18,511 nt of DNA, taken from contig DETK01000041.1 in the NCBI GenBank assembly GCA_002361615.1, positions 1 to 18,511 on the forward strand, written 5' to 3'. Source of the stretch: Bacteroidales bacterium UBA3290. Its GTDB lineage: Bacteria > Bacteroidota > Bacteroidia > Bacteroidales > UBA932. The position numbers and the translations under genes are program-made. The notes under the pieces are model-generated. The model saw nothing but the letters and a program-made list of their open reading frames with translations, was not told the DNA's origin and did not search any database. Shown here piece after piece: positions 9,801 through 14,983 of the stretch (positions are counted from its first letter, which is position 1; each line of letters begins with the position of its first letter).

Positions 9801-10267
9801 GCCAACTTTTCTTCCACTGAGCCCTCCAGCGACTCGACGGCCTGCAGCAGCAGTTCCTGCTGTGCCTGCCCGTCGGCGAAGCCATCCTGGACGGCGGCTT
9901 CGATCAGCGCCAGTTTCATCTCCAAACTCGCCGTTTGCGCCTTCACCGCCTCTTCTATGGCCGCCAGCTTCTGCTCCGTCGTGCCGGAAAGGGAAGCGAG
10001 GGCAGAACGGACTAACTCCTGCGCTGCCTGGTTGTCGGCGAAGCCATCCTTCATGGCTGACTCGATCAGCGCCAGTTTCTCCTCCAAGGTCGTACTCATT
10101 TGCATTATGGCGTCGACAATCCCGTCGAATTTCATCCGGATGGTCAGGTCGACTTCAGGCTGTTCATTCTGGCAGGACGTCAAAGCTGTCGGCGCGACAA
10201 AGGCCAGCAGCATCAAGCCGCCCAACAAGCTCAACAGGCTCCGTTTGGTGGTCTTCGAACGTTTCAT
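6896..10267 (-). CDS. large repeat-bearing surface lipoprotein with BspA-type leucine-rich repeats
   Basis: A 1123-residue predicted lipoprotein with Cys32 in a TALTSC lipobox. Residues 58-435 are seven 54-residue repeats, consensus KLALIEAAVKDGF then AQELIxxALESLxGTLEEKLAAIEKAVxxQT, plus a partial eighth to about 490. They are strongly helical with heptad-like spacing and probably form a long stalk. Residues about 540-640 are beta-rich; about 650-745 resemble a BACON-type Ig-like domain ending in a QQGY strand. Residues about 795-1090 contain BspA-like LRR_5 units (IPAGSFKGWWNLKSITLPESITTI and KAFYKSMITNVSFPTSLKTI). BspA-like proteins of gut and oral Bacteroidales often bind host or matrix proteins; that role is inferred here. 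It converges on metG and is flanked by metG 3'-end sequence on both sides. Confidence 0.88.
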   Translation of the reverse strand: MKRSKTTKRSLLSLLGGLMLLAFVAPTALTSCQNEQPEVDLTIRMKFDGIVDAIMQMSTTLEEKLALIESAMKDGFADNQAAQELVRSALASLSGTTEQKLAAIEEAVKAQTASLEMKLALIEAAVQDGFADGQAQQELLLQAVESLEGSVEEKLAAIEEAVKAQTNSLETKIGLVEAAVKEGLADSAAAQDLIRTALESLGGTLEDKMAAVVSAISSQTADLSTKLGLIEAAVKEGFTEAKAQQEMIQTALDSLDGTLEEKLAAIEKAVTSQTVSLETKLDLIEAALAENVTDDKSAQELIKKAIESLNGSLAAKMATIERAISGQTTDLETKLAAIETALKNGIGDVTEAQGLIQQALTSLTGTETDKLDEIEKAITSQTSSLDTYLKAIETAVEKGFTDTKGKLDLIAKAVNGLGGTADEVLDKLQKAMSGQLSKLDSKLDAIKEAVTKGFVGANEALGLIKAAIDAVQKSVGTSAENLKTALTDLIKAIQDIDKTISDNVAATLTKMLDAIVNQPDYSKLLEEIKDAIDQLIPTISIEIDEEYMENDEVMMLTEQSLPPIAYTVTSNFDATVTVTPSDDISATVVPNTKDPLKGFIQIVSGKSITDGKTKVEITASNKGASVKRTLSIKEAYLKPLEPITQITETIHVAFDCTTLELKYKSNMETSKPELPDSLSNEAVPWLEVLSYDKTDETTTIQVKLQPNMGLSIRETSVTVKDTRFHEAALEFRIQQGYDDKIIDFEDRDLFNKIREAVDINDDFKICNAEAKMVKSLNELFGDELTQGASYKFFNEFQYFTGIETIPAGSFKGWWNLKSITLPESITTIQGGYGDEDGPFVECERLENISGKFATNDGKALIYNGILLKVREDIATYSIPESVQVVGSKAFYKSMITNVSFPTSLKTIRDHAFEYSKIYAVNFPTDPDNGTAYVDSIAENSFVHCLYLQKFEGPTNGTVRVTPDNLGLYQGTTLLAFAWGSTLKSNESPITAWSIPDNLGIQKLPESVFDAEGANSGSFLLRKLGLPSTLTHICKGAFQYLQNVSDDNNKFRLYFKGGDPPATVEKDAFMNVTQKTVCLYVPVVINSDLSPNHAATMERVNKYLDAMGMGNYFFIPGNYTTWPF
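8963..10096 (-). repeat. seven tandem 162-bp coding repeats
   Basis: This DNA encodes repeats 1-7 of the surface lipoprotein, each exactly 54 codons, with starts at residues 58, 112, 166, 220, 274, 328 and 382. The repeats nearest the N-terminus are the most alike; repeats 6 and 7 and the partial eighth are more diverged. Each unit ends in a Gln followed by a Thr or Leu that opens the next. The in-frame unit length allows gain or loss of copies without a frameshift. Confidence 0.88.
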
Positions 10268-10295
10268 GGCTTGGAAGATAATCTGGTGAAGTTCA

Positions 10296-10303
10296 CAAAT
10301 ATA
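10296..10303 (-). promoter_or_regulatory. -7 box TATATTTG before the surface lipoprotein gene
   Basis: The minus strand reads TATATTTG, a full TAnnTTTG match, ending 28 bases before the ATG at 10267 within an AT-rich stretch. The -33 position has no clear TTTG. It supports the chosen start and marks the left limit of the accessory segment. Confidence 0.55.
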
Positions 10304-10340
10304 ATTAAAAAACTATAAAGATTGTTGCATATGGTTCGGA

Positions 10341-10405
10341 GATGGCGGCAGATTTCAAAGGTGCGCATCGTCACCCACGAGGAGCGCCGCACCAGCTGCA
10401 AGCCT
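10341..10405 (+). pseudogene. remnant of the metG 3' end (short copy)
   Basis: From GATGGC to GAGCGCCGCACCAGC this stretch follows the end of metG (about 6815-6877) with a few gaps and substitutions. The best part, GTGCGCATCGTCACCC at 10361-10376, differs from metG by one base. Translated, it reads KVRIVTHEERRTS where MetG has KMRIVTPEERLTN. It has no start or stop of its own and no function is likely. It lies just upstream of the BspA-like gene, in the same orientation as metG, followed by a tandem repeat and a REP-like block. Confidence 0.75.
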
Positions 10406-10450
10406 TCGGCGGGTTCGGAGCTGCGGCTGGTGCGCGCTACCGCTATTCCC

Positions 10451-10528
10451 AGCCGTCGTCCCCAGCCGTCGTCCCCAGCCGTCGTCCCCAGCCGTCGTCC
10501 CCAGCTGTCGTCCCCAGCCGTCGTCCCC
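10451..10528 (+). repeat. 13-bp tandem repeat, six copies
   Basis: Six head-to-tail copies of AGCCGTCGTCCCC start at 10451, 10464, 10477, 10490, 10503 and 10516; the fifth has one change (AGCTG). Degenerate units follow to about 10553. The unit contains GTCGTC, as does the stem of the adjacent palindromic blocks, so it may derive from a half-stem. The 13-bp period rules out an intact coding repeat, and there are no spacers, so it is not a CRISPR. Confidence 0.9.
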
Positions 10529-10560
10529 AGCCGATGTGTCCTCAGCCGCTCCCTCGTTCT

Positions 10561-10680
10561 TTTGCCGCGACGACAACCTGAAGCATCCCAGCGTGTCGTC
10601 GCGGCTGCTTTTTCCCCGAAACCGGTCCTTTTCGTTCCGCGACGACAACGTAGCGCCCTTCACAACGTCGTCGCGGCAAA
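10561..10680 (+). repeat. REP-like palindromic block 1 (double hairpin)
   Basis: Hairpin A (10564-10605) has a perfect 12-bp stem, GCCGCGACGACA / TGTCGTCGCGGC, and an 18-base loop. A central imperfect palindrome lies at 10617-10634. Hairpin B (10637-10676) has a 10-bp stem, CCGCGACGAC / GTCGTCGCGG, and a 20-base loop. Block 3 (17418-17537) is nearly the same sequence in the opposite orientation; block 2 (12934-13054) is a diverged copy in the same orientation. The block abuts the stop codon of the RAYT-like gene at 10682. It is a candidate substrate of that nuclease and could also act as a 3'-end stabiliser or terminator. Confidence 0.9.
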
Positions 10681-10681
10681 A

Positions 10682-11686
10682 CTAGCGAAGGACAAGACAT
10701 CGCCTGAGTTGGTTATCCGTTGCCGTCTTGCCACACAGTTCCGCACGACCTAACAGGGTTCGTCTGTCCTGGGTCGGGGCATTCCGGTACCGATTGAGAT
10801 CGAAACGGATAACATCGAATAGTTCGGTTTTTTCCTGCAAAGAACAGGTATATACGGATACACCTTCGTCCTTTCCCTTCAGCCAGGGAAGATAGAAACT
10901 GTCGATCAGCCGGCAGAGTTCAAGATCGGTCATCATGCTTCTGTTGACGCGCCCCTGCTCATTGAGTAGCAATTGCCGGGTATCGAAATCCGCTGTGCCC
11001 TTTTCGATAACATCGATGGTGATCAGCGGCGTAGGGGATTTTTCGCGTTTCTGTTCCTCCAGCGACCGTTCGTCTGACAACCGGTTCATCTGGAAAATAA
11101 AATTGCGCGGTGTCAGATAGATTTGCTCCACATAAGACGTATCAATGATGTCTTCGCGCAGCAATTGCCCGTTGAGGCCCATACGGCATTCTTCCGGTAC
11201 CGTTGTTTTTCGCGTAAGATATCGATGCCGCTGTTCAGGCAGGATCAGTGGAGGCGTGTCGTAGACAAGTCGACCCAGGTCTCGACGGAAATAAGAACCA
11301 GCCGAGCAAAAGGGATATCCGAACGGCGTTGCTGCCACACCGTGATGAAGCCCTTGGCGGTTTACATAATTCAATGCGGTGGTCAACCGGTGTATCCCTT
11401 CGATTTCCGTGACGGAGGCTTCTTTTTCGGCCAGTCGGCCGATACGCCCATAAGCGGCATTGAAATAACGAGTATAGGCATACCTTTCCTTTTGGATGAA
11501 GCCAGCAGGGTCTTCTGTTTGCACAATTGTGTGCCAATGGGTTGACATGAATCCGTCGGCCAGTAGCTTGCTTCCGGTATAAAATGCCGCTTCCGCCAGA
11601 CAGTTGAAGCCGATGGCATAATCTCTTTCACAACGGAATAATACTTCATCGTGGGAGGATAAGCAGATGTGATAAATCTTTCTCAT
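10682..11686 (-). CDS. RAYT-like HUH (Y1) single-strand nuclease / transposase-family protein
   Basis: A 334-residue protein. Residues 1-140 follow the Y1 transposase / REP-associated tyrosine transposase (RAYT) pattern: N-terminal YHICLSS strand, the metal-binding HUH motif H50-W-H52 in GFMSTHWHTIV, the helix YTRYFNAAYGRIGRL, and LNYVNRQGLHHG with Y107 at the place of the nucleophilic Tyr (YIHxNPVRAG in relatives). Such enzymes nick single-stranded hairpin DNA and form a 5'-phosphotyrosine link. The remaining about 190 residues are a C-terminal extension not found in IS200-type TnpA; I do not recognise it. The gene lies 9 bases after a Myb/SANT-type gene and ends at a REP-like block, the arrangement expected of a RAYT with its REPs. 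No insertion-sequence ends were seen. RAYT versus a domesticated relative cannot be settled here. Confidence 0.8.
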   Translation of the reverse strand: MRKIYHICLSSHDEVLFRCERDYAIGFNCLAEAAFYTGSKLLADGFMSTHWHTIVQTEDPAGFIQKERYAYTRYFNAAYGRIGRLAEKEASVTEIEGIHRLTTALNYVNRQGLHHGVAATPFGYPFCSAGSYFRRDLGRLVYDTPPLILPEQRHRYLTRKTTVPEECRMGLNGQLLREDIIDTSYVEQIYLTPRNFIFQMNRLSDERSLEEQKREKSPTPLITIDVIEKGTADFDTRQLLLNEQGRVNRSMMTDLELCRLIDSFYLPWLKGKDEGVSVYTCSLQEKTELFDVIRFDLNRYRNAPTQDRRTLLGRAELCGKTATDNQLRRCLVLR

Positions 11687-11709
11687 TCCTGAAGGTCATT
11701 CCTGAAGGT
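11684..11709. repeat. 13-bp direct duplication at the gene junction
   Basis: CATTCCTGAAGGT occurs twice head to tail (11684-11696 and 11697-11709), spanning the start codon of the RAYT-like gene and the stop codon of the gene before it. Removing one copy would make the two genes overlap by ATGA. It looks like a small tandem duplication that separated two formerly overlapping genes. Confidence 0.85.
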
Positions 11710-12298
11710 CAGGGCATTCCGGAGTCTCTCGGGTGCAGAGGCCGTCTTTTGTGGCGCGGGCCAGGATGGAGCCGAGGGATCGGCCGTGCCGGGCGGCGAT
11801 GTCCGTCAGGGCTGCCAATGTTTGCCGGTGTGCCTCAAGTTCGGATCTCAGCTGGTTGATTTCGTCTTCTGACCAGGGGGCATAAGCTTTGGGAAAAGCC
11901 GATGATTGCCGAACGGTTTGCAGGTCGGATACCGTCAGCAGCCCTATTTCAATCAGCCTTTCTTCCGCCTCGCTGCGGATGCGCCCCAACATTTTTGCGC
12001 ATGAGGCAATGGGATAGCCTTGGGAGTGGAAGCGGCCGAGCCGCTCCGTCTCTTCTTCCGTCCAGGGCTGGTTCCGCCTTGACATATAAGGTGCAAGCTC
12101 GCCTGCTTCTGTCAGTTTGATTTTGATGGCATTACGGGTCCTTCCCTGGGCGAGTGCGATTTCTTCTATGCGTTTGCCGTCCCGAAACAATTCAATTACT
12201 GCATTCTTCTCTTCCCGGGTCCAAGGTTCGTTGAAGCGCGCTGCCGTCTCCCGGATTCTCTCTGTTTGCGCTGCTGTCAGATTGTAATGGTCACTCAT
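11696..12298 (-). CDS. three-repeat Myb/SANT-like DNA-binding protein
   Basis: A 200-residue protein starting at the ATG at 12298. It contains three Myb/SANT-like helical repeats, each opening with a PW(T/S)xxE signature: W26 (PWTREEKNAVIELF, closing with GRTRNAIKIKL), W79 (PWTEEETERLGRF, closing with RSEAEERLIEIG) and W142 (PWSEDEINQLRSEL, closing with HGRSLGSILARATKDG). The third helix of each is the expected DNA-recognition helix. It has no catalytic domain. It precedes the RAYT-like gene by 9 bases and is probably in one transcript, so it may target that nuclease to DNA or regulate it (inference). A longer reading frame upstream to 12433 is open, but a TAnnTTTG box lies inside that extension, which favours the shorter start. 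Confidence 0.78.
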   Translation of the reverse strand: MSDHYNLTAAQTERIRETAARFNEPWTREEKNAVIELFRDGKRIEEIALAQGRTRNAIKIKLTEAGELAPYMSRRNQPWTEEETERLGRFHSQGYPIASCAKMLGRIRSEAEERLIEIGLLTVSDLQTVRQSSAFPKAYAPWSEDEINQLRSELEAHRQTLAALTDIAARHGRSLGSILARATKDGLCTRETPECPDLQE

Positions 12299-12319
12299 GG
12301 GATCTTGTGTTTTTGGTAG

Positions 12320-12327
12320 CAAAGATA
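12320..12327 (-). promoter_or_regulatory. -7 box TATCTTTG before the Myb/SANT-RAYT unit
   Basis: The minus strand reads TATCTTTG, a full TAnnTTTG match, ending 21 bases before the ATG at 12298. The nearest TTTTG upstream is about 25 bases away, slightly too far for a standard -33. The box supports the short start of the Myb/SANT gene and one transcript for both genes. Confidence 0.5.
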
Positions 12328-12697
12328 GCACGCACCCAACGGATTCGGCCTGCAAAACAGCAAAACCGAATGTGAATCGAAAACTAGTGAAAACCATCCT
12401 GTTACAATATAATTCTCGGATTATTTCGACCAAATAAAGCGTTTTTTCGAAATAGACAAGAATTATGAAACGGGTAAAAACGGATAGCAGACTTGATTCG
12501 CAGCACTTCTGTTGGACGCTGCCAGGGCCCGGGCTACGGCAGAGACTGGGGCAGTAGCATTTTTCATTTTTTTCGGTGCCGGTAGAGGGCAGCCTCGATC
12601 TGTCGGCAGCGTTGGCGCACTATGCGCCGTTTGCTTCGGCGACGGAACCACAGACTGTACCTGCGGCAGCCACGATGACAGCCCCGGCACCTGTGTT
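12328..12697. other. non-coding or decayed stretch, no gene supported
   Basis: No recognisable gene lies here. The left part is AT-rich and belongs to the promoter side of the Myb/SANT gene. From about 12500 it is GC-rich. The plus-strand frame of the following metG remnant stays open back to about 12512 but has no recognisable domain. Another frame reads an Ala/Pro-rich stretch (EPQTVPAAATMTAPAPV) just before the remnant, loosely like a MetG linker, so the decayed copy may begin here with a frameshift. This last point is weak. Confidence 0.5.
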
Positions 12698-12922
12698 AAA
12701 CTGACCATCGATACGGGTCTCGACCAGCGGACCATCGTCAGCGTCATCGCCCAGTACTACACGCCCGAGGAGATGGGAGGCAAGCAGATCTGCATCCTGG
12801 CCAACCTCCAGCCCCTCACCATCCGCGGCATCGAAAGCAAAGGTATGATCCTCATGGCCAAGCAAGACGAAGGCAAGATGCGCATCGTCACCCTCGAAGA
12901 GCGCCTCTCCAACGGCGCCACG
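12698..12922 (+). pseudogene. remnant of the metG 3' end (long copy)
   Basis: These 75 codons match the end of the MetG tRNA-binding domain (metG 6655-6879) at 67 of 75 residues by my count. Many of the nucleotide differences are synonymous, so the copy probably diverged while still coding, for instance in another lineage's metG. It lacks the catalytic domain and the start of the tRNA-binding domain, and the normal ending IG-stop is lost: the frame runs into the following REP-like block and stops at 12955. Replacements such as G to V in VSGIAQ and P to L in IVTPEER would be unusual in a working domain. It is best read as a truncated pseudogene in the same orientation as metG. Confidence 0.85.
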
Positions 12923-12933
12923 GGGCGATCTAT

Positions 12934-13054
12934 TTTCGCTGCGACGACACGCTGAGGTCTCCCAGAATGTCGTCGCGGCCGTTTTTGCCAAAAAACGGCC
13001 GTTTTTGCTCCGCGACGACAACGTGAGCCATCCCACAGCGTCATCGCGGCGAAA
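12934..13054 (+). repeat. REP-like palindromic block 2 (double hairpin)
   Basis: Hairpin A (12938-12979) pairs GCTGCGACGACA with TGTCGTCGCGGC (one G-T wobble) over an 18-base loop. A perfect 16-bp central palindrome, AAAAACGGCCGTTTTT, lies at 12991-13006. Hairpin B (13010-13049) pairs CCGCGACGAC with GTCATCGCGG (one mismatch). The order and orientation match block 1. The 3' flank GAAAGTAGG matches that of block 3 (AAAAGTAGG). It lies between the long metG remnant and the 3' end of the ABC transporter gene, 31 bases after that gene's stop. Confidence 0.88.
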
Positions 13055-13085
13055 GTAGGTGGGCAGCAGGGGTGGGGTGGGAGGC

Positions 13086-14717
13086 TCAGCCGAGGCGGAT
13101 GGTTTCGTCGCAGAGGGCGGCGACGGCGGGGCGGTGGGTGATGAAAATCATCGTGCGTTCGGGGTAGGCCTGGAAAAGCCGGGAGAAAAGTTCGCGTTCG
13201 GTGGCTTTGTCGAGCGCGGCGCTGATTTCGTCAAGAAGCAGGATGCTGCCGGGACGGAGCAGGCCGCGGGCTATGGCGATGCGCTGAGCCTGGCCTTCGC
13301 TCAGACCGATGCCCCGTTCGCCCAGTTCCGTATCCAGCCCATCCGGCAGGTCGAAAACAAAGTCGGCCACGGCCGTGTGAAGGACTTCCCGGAGTACCGC
13401 GTCCGTCGCGTCGGGGCAGGCCAGTTGCAGGTTGAACCGAACGGTGCCGCTCATCAGCGTATTGCCTTGAGGAACAAAGACGAAGTCGCCCCGGGTGGCG
13501 GGAGAAACCGGCTGCTCTTTCTTGCCATCGTAGAGCAGGATCCGGCCGCTGCCGGGCTCGACCAAGGCAAGCATGAGCCGGAAGAGCGTCGTCTTTCCGA
13601 CACCCGTCATTCCGGAGAGCGCAGTCTTGCTGCCGGGCCGGAAATCGTGTGTAAAACCGTGGAAGATATCGCGGTCGCCCGAAACATAACGGAACTGCAA
13701 CTGCTCGATCCGTACGCCGGCGACGCCCTCGGAGACCGGCAGGACAACTTCGGGGGTGGATTCCGGCCCCTGTGTCTGCAACAGCTCTTCCAGCCGGTCG
13801 ATGCTGGCCGTGGTGTGGATCAGCTGTGGCACCATATTGAGCAGGGTCAATATTGGATTCTGGATCTGGCCCACCAGCTGCAGGAAGGCGGTCATCACGC
13901 CGAAGGTAATGGCGCCGGCACGCAGTTGCAGACCGCCCCAGACGAAAGCCAGCAGATAACCAAGGGTAAAGCAGGATGCCAGGATAATCCGGGTCACGAC
14001 GGTGAAACGAGTACGCCGTTTCACGCGGCCCATCAGGCCTTTCTGCATCGTGTCAAGCCGGTCGGTCACCCATTGTTCGCTACCCAGCGAGCGCAGGGTG
14101 GCATTGTGTTCCATGCCTTCCTGCACCTGCATTTGGATCTGGCTTTCGTCGCGCCGGATGTCGAGCGTCATCTGTCGGAGCGGGCGGGCGATGAACTTCC
14201 CGAAAACCAGCACCAGCGGCGTGAGGATCAGCAGCGCCCAGGCGAGCGCGCGGTCCATCGAATGCATCAACAGAAAGGCGCCGATCAGCTGGATGAGCGT
14301 GATCACGGCGCGGGGCAGCAGCGACGTGGTAGCTTCCGCTACCACGTCGATATCTTTGGCAAGCCGGGAAGAGACGTCTCCGGAATGGAGTTCCTTCCCG
14401 GTATAGAGCTGTTGGTCGAACAGGCGGCTGAAAGCTTTGATCCGGATCAGATTGGACTGTCGGGTCTGCGCCATGGTCGACATATAGTAGTACAGCTGGC
14501 GGAGCGCCACGCCGCCCAGCATCACGACGGCCAGCAGGGCCACCATGAGCCAGACTTCCCGGTCAGTACCAGTACGGATGGTCTCGTCGATGAAGCGGCG
14601 GCTGAGCGCGACCATCCACAAGCCGAGCGCAACCTGTGCGATACCCACGAGGATCCGCACCAGGGTATTCCAGCGGATACCCTGCATCTGGCGCCATATC
14701 CAGCGGACGTATCTCAC
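13086..14717 (-). CDS. ABC transporter, fused permease and ATPase (exporter type)
   Basis: About 543 residues from the GTG at 14717. The N-terminal about 310 residues are a six-helix exporter-type membrane domain. The ATPase follows with Walker A GMTGVGKTTL (about 366), Q-loop FVPQGN, signature LSEGQAQRIAIAR (about 471), Walker B ILLLDEISAALD (about 496) and H-loop ITHR (about 527). One polypeptide holds both domains, so it should work as a homodimer. There is no C39 peptidase domain. I chose the GTG because it overlaps the stop of the PqqD-like gene as GTGA; an earlier GTG (14741) is also in frame. As last gene of the four-gene cassette it probably exports the product handled by the upstream genes. 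The substrate is unknown. Confidence 0.9.
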   Translation of the reverse strand: MRYVRWIWRQMQGIRWNTLVRILVGIAQVALGLWMVALSRRFIDETIRTGTDREVWLMVALLAVVMLGGVALRQLYYYMSTMAQTRQSNLIRIKAFSRLFDQQLYTGKELHSGDVSSRLAKDIDVVAEATTSLLPRAVITLIQLIGAFLLMHSMDRALAWALLILTPLVLVFGKFIARPLRQMTLDIRRDESQIQMQVQEGMEHNATLRSLGSEQWVTDRLDTMQKGLMGRVKRRTRFTVVTRIILASCFTLGYLLAFVWGGLQLRAGAITFGVMTAFLQLVGQIQNPILTLLNMVPQLIHTTASIDRLEELLQTQGPESTPEVVLPVSEGVAGVRIEQLQFRYVSGDRDIFHGFTHDFRPGSKTALSGMTGVGKTTLFRLMLALVEPGSGRILLYDGKKEQPVSPATRGDFVFVPQGNTLMSGTVRFNLQLACPDATDAVLREVLHTAVADFVFDLPDGLDTELGERGIGLSEGQAQRIAIARGLLRPGSILLLDEISAALDKATERELFSRLFQAYPERTMIFITHRPAVAALCDETIRLG

Positions 14718-14983
14718 GCCACGATGCCCAGCTCTTCCCACTGGGCCAGCAGAGATTTCACATCGGCGAGCGCCGTTTCGGACGACACCTCATAGACTTC
14801 GCAAAGCGCGTCTGCGAGCGTCTCTGCCGTAAATTCACCCAGTTCTCCAGCCTTGTTCCAAAGCCAGGCCGCCGTGTCGTTGAGCGAGAGCAGCTTTCCG
14901 AAGTCGATGGCGCCCAGGCCCTCGCCCACGATTACCTTTTCGCCGCACACTTCGCGCAGCACAAATCCGTCTTTTCTTTTCAT
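14714..14983 (-). CDS. PqqD-like (RiPP recognition element) small protein
   Basis: An 89-residue protein with the PqqD-family pattern: a short N-terminal strand region (FVLREVCGEKVIVGEG), then LLSLNDTAAWLWNKAGE, and a helical end (ALADVKSLLAQWEELGIV). Stand-alone PqqD-like proteins bind leader peptides of ribosomally made, modified peptides and present them to enzymes; here that is inferred. It overlaps the peptidase gene upstream by ATGA (14980-14983) and the ABC gene downstream by GTGA (14714-14717), so all three are probably translationally coupled. Confidence 0.82.
   Translation of the reverse strand: MKRKDGFVLREVCGEKVIVGEGLGAIDFGKLLSLNDTAAWLWNKAGELGEFTAETLADALCEVYEVSSETALADVKSLLAQWEELGIVA

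Noticed and set aside
9108..10289. A Ser/Ala-rich 393-codon open frame on the plus strand opposite the 54-residue repeats
   Set aside because: Low-complexity antisense reading of the repeats with no domain; the minus frame has the lipobox, repeats and LRRs.
10451..10553. CRISPR array
   Set aside because: Head-to-tail 13-bp units without spacers, and no cas gene in the window.
10682..11686. IS200/IS605 insertion sequence
   Set aside because: The protein is about twice the length of IS200 TnpA, no TnpB or omega-RNA region is seen, and the flanking palindromes are dispersed REP-like blocks, not a unique left and right end.
12299..12433. N-terminal extension of the Myb/SANT-like protein to 12433
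   Set aside because: The extension is not domain-like and contains the TATCTTTG -7 box.
12465..12557. A 30-codon ORF as a possible precursor peptide
   Set aside because: It has no promoter box or leader-like pattern, and it lies outside the kinase-PqqD-ABC cassette on the opposite strand.
12512..12955. A chimeric 147-codon ORF containing the metG tail, as a possible free-standing Trbp111-like protein
   Set aside because: Only the last 75 residues of the tRNA-binding domain are present, the upstream part has no domain or good start, and the end runs into a REP-like block.
13059..14795. A 578-codon open frame on the plus strand opposite the ABC transporter
   Set aside because: Antisense shadow; the minus frame contains all ABC motifs in order.
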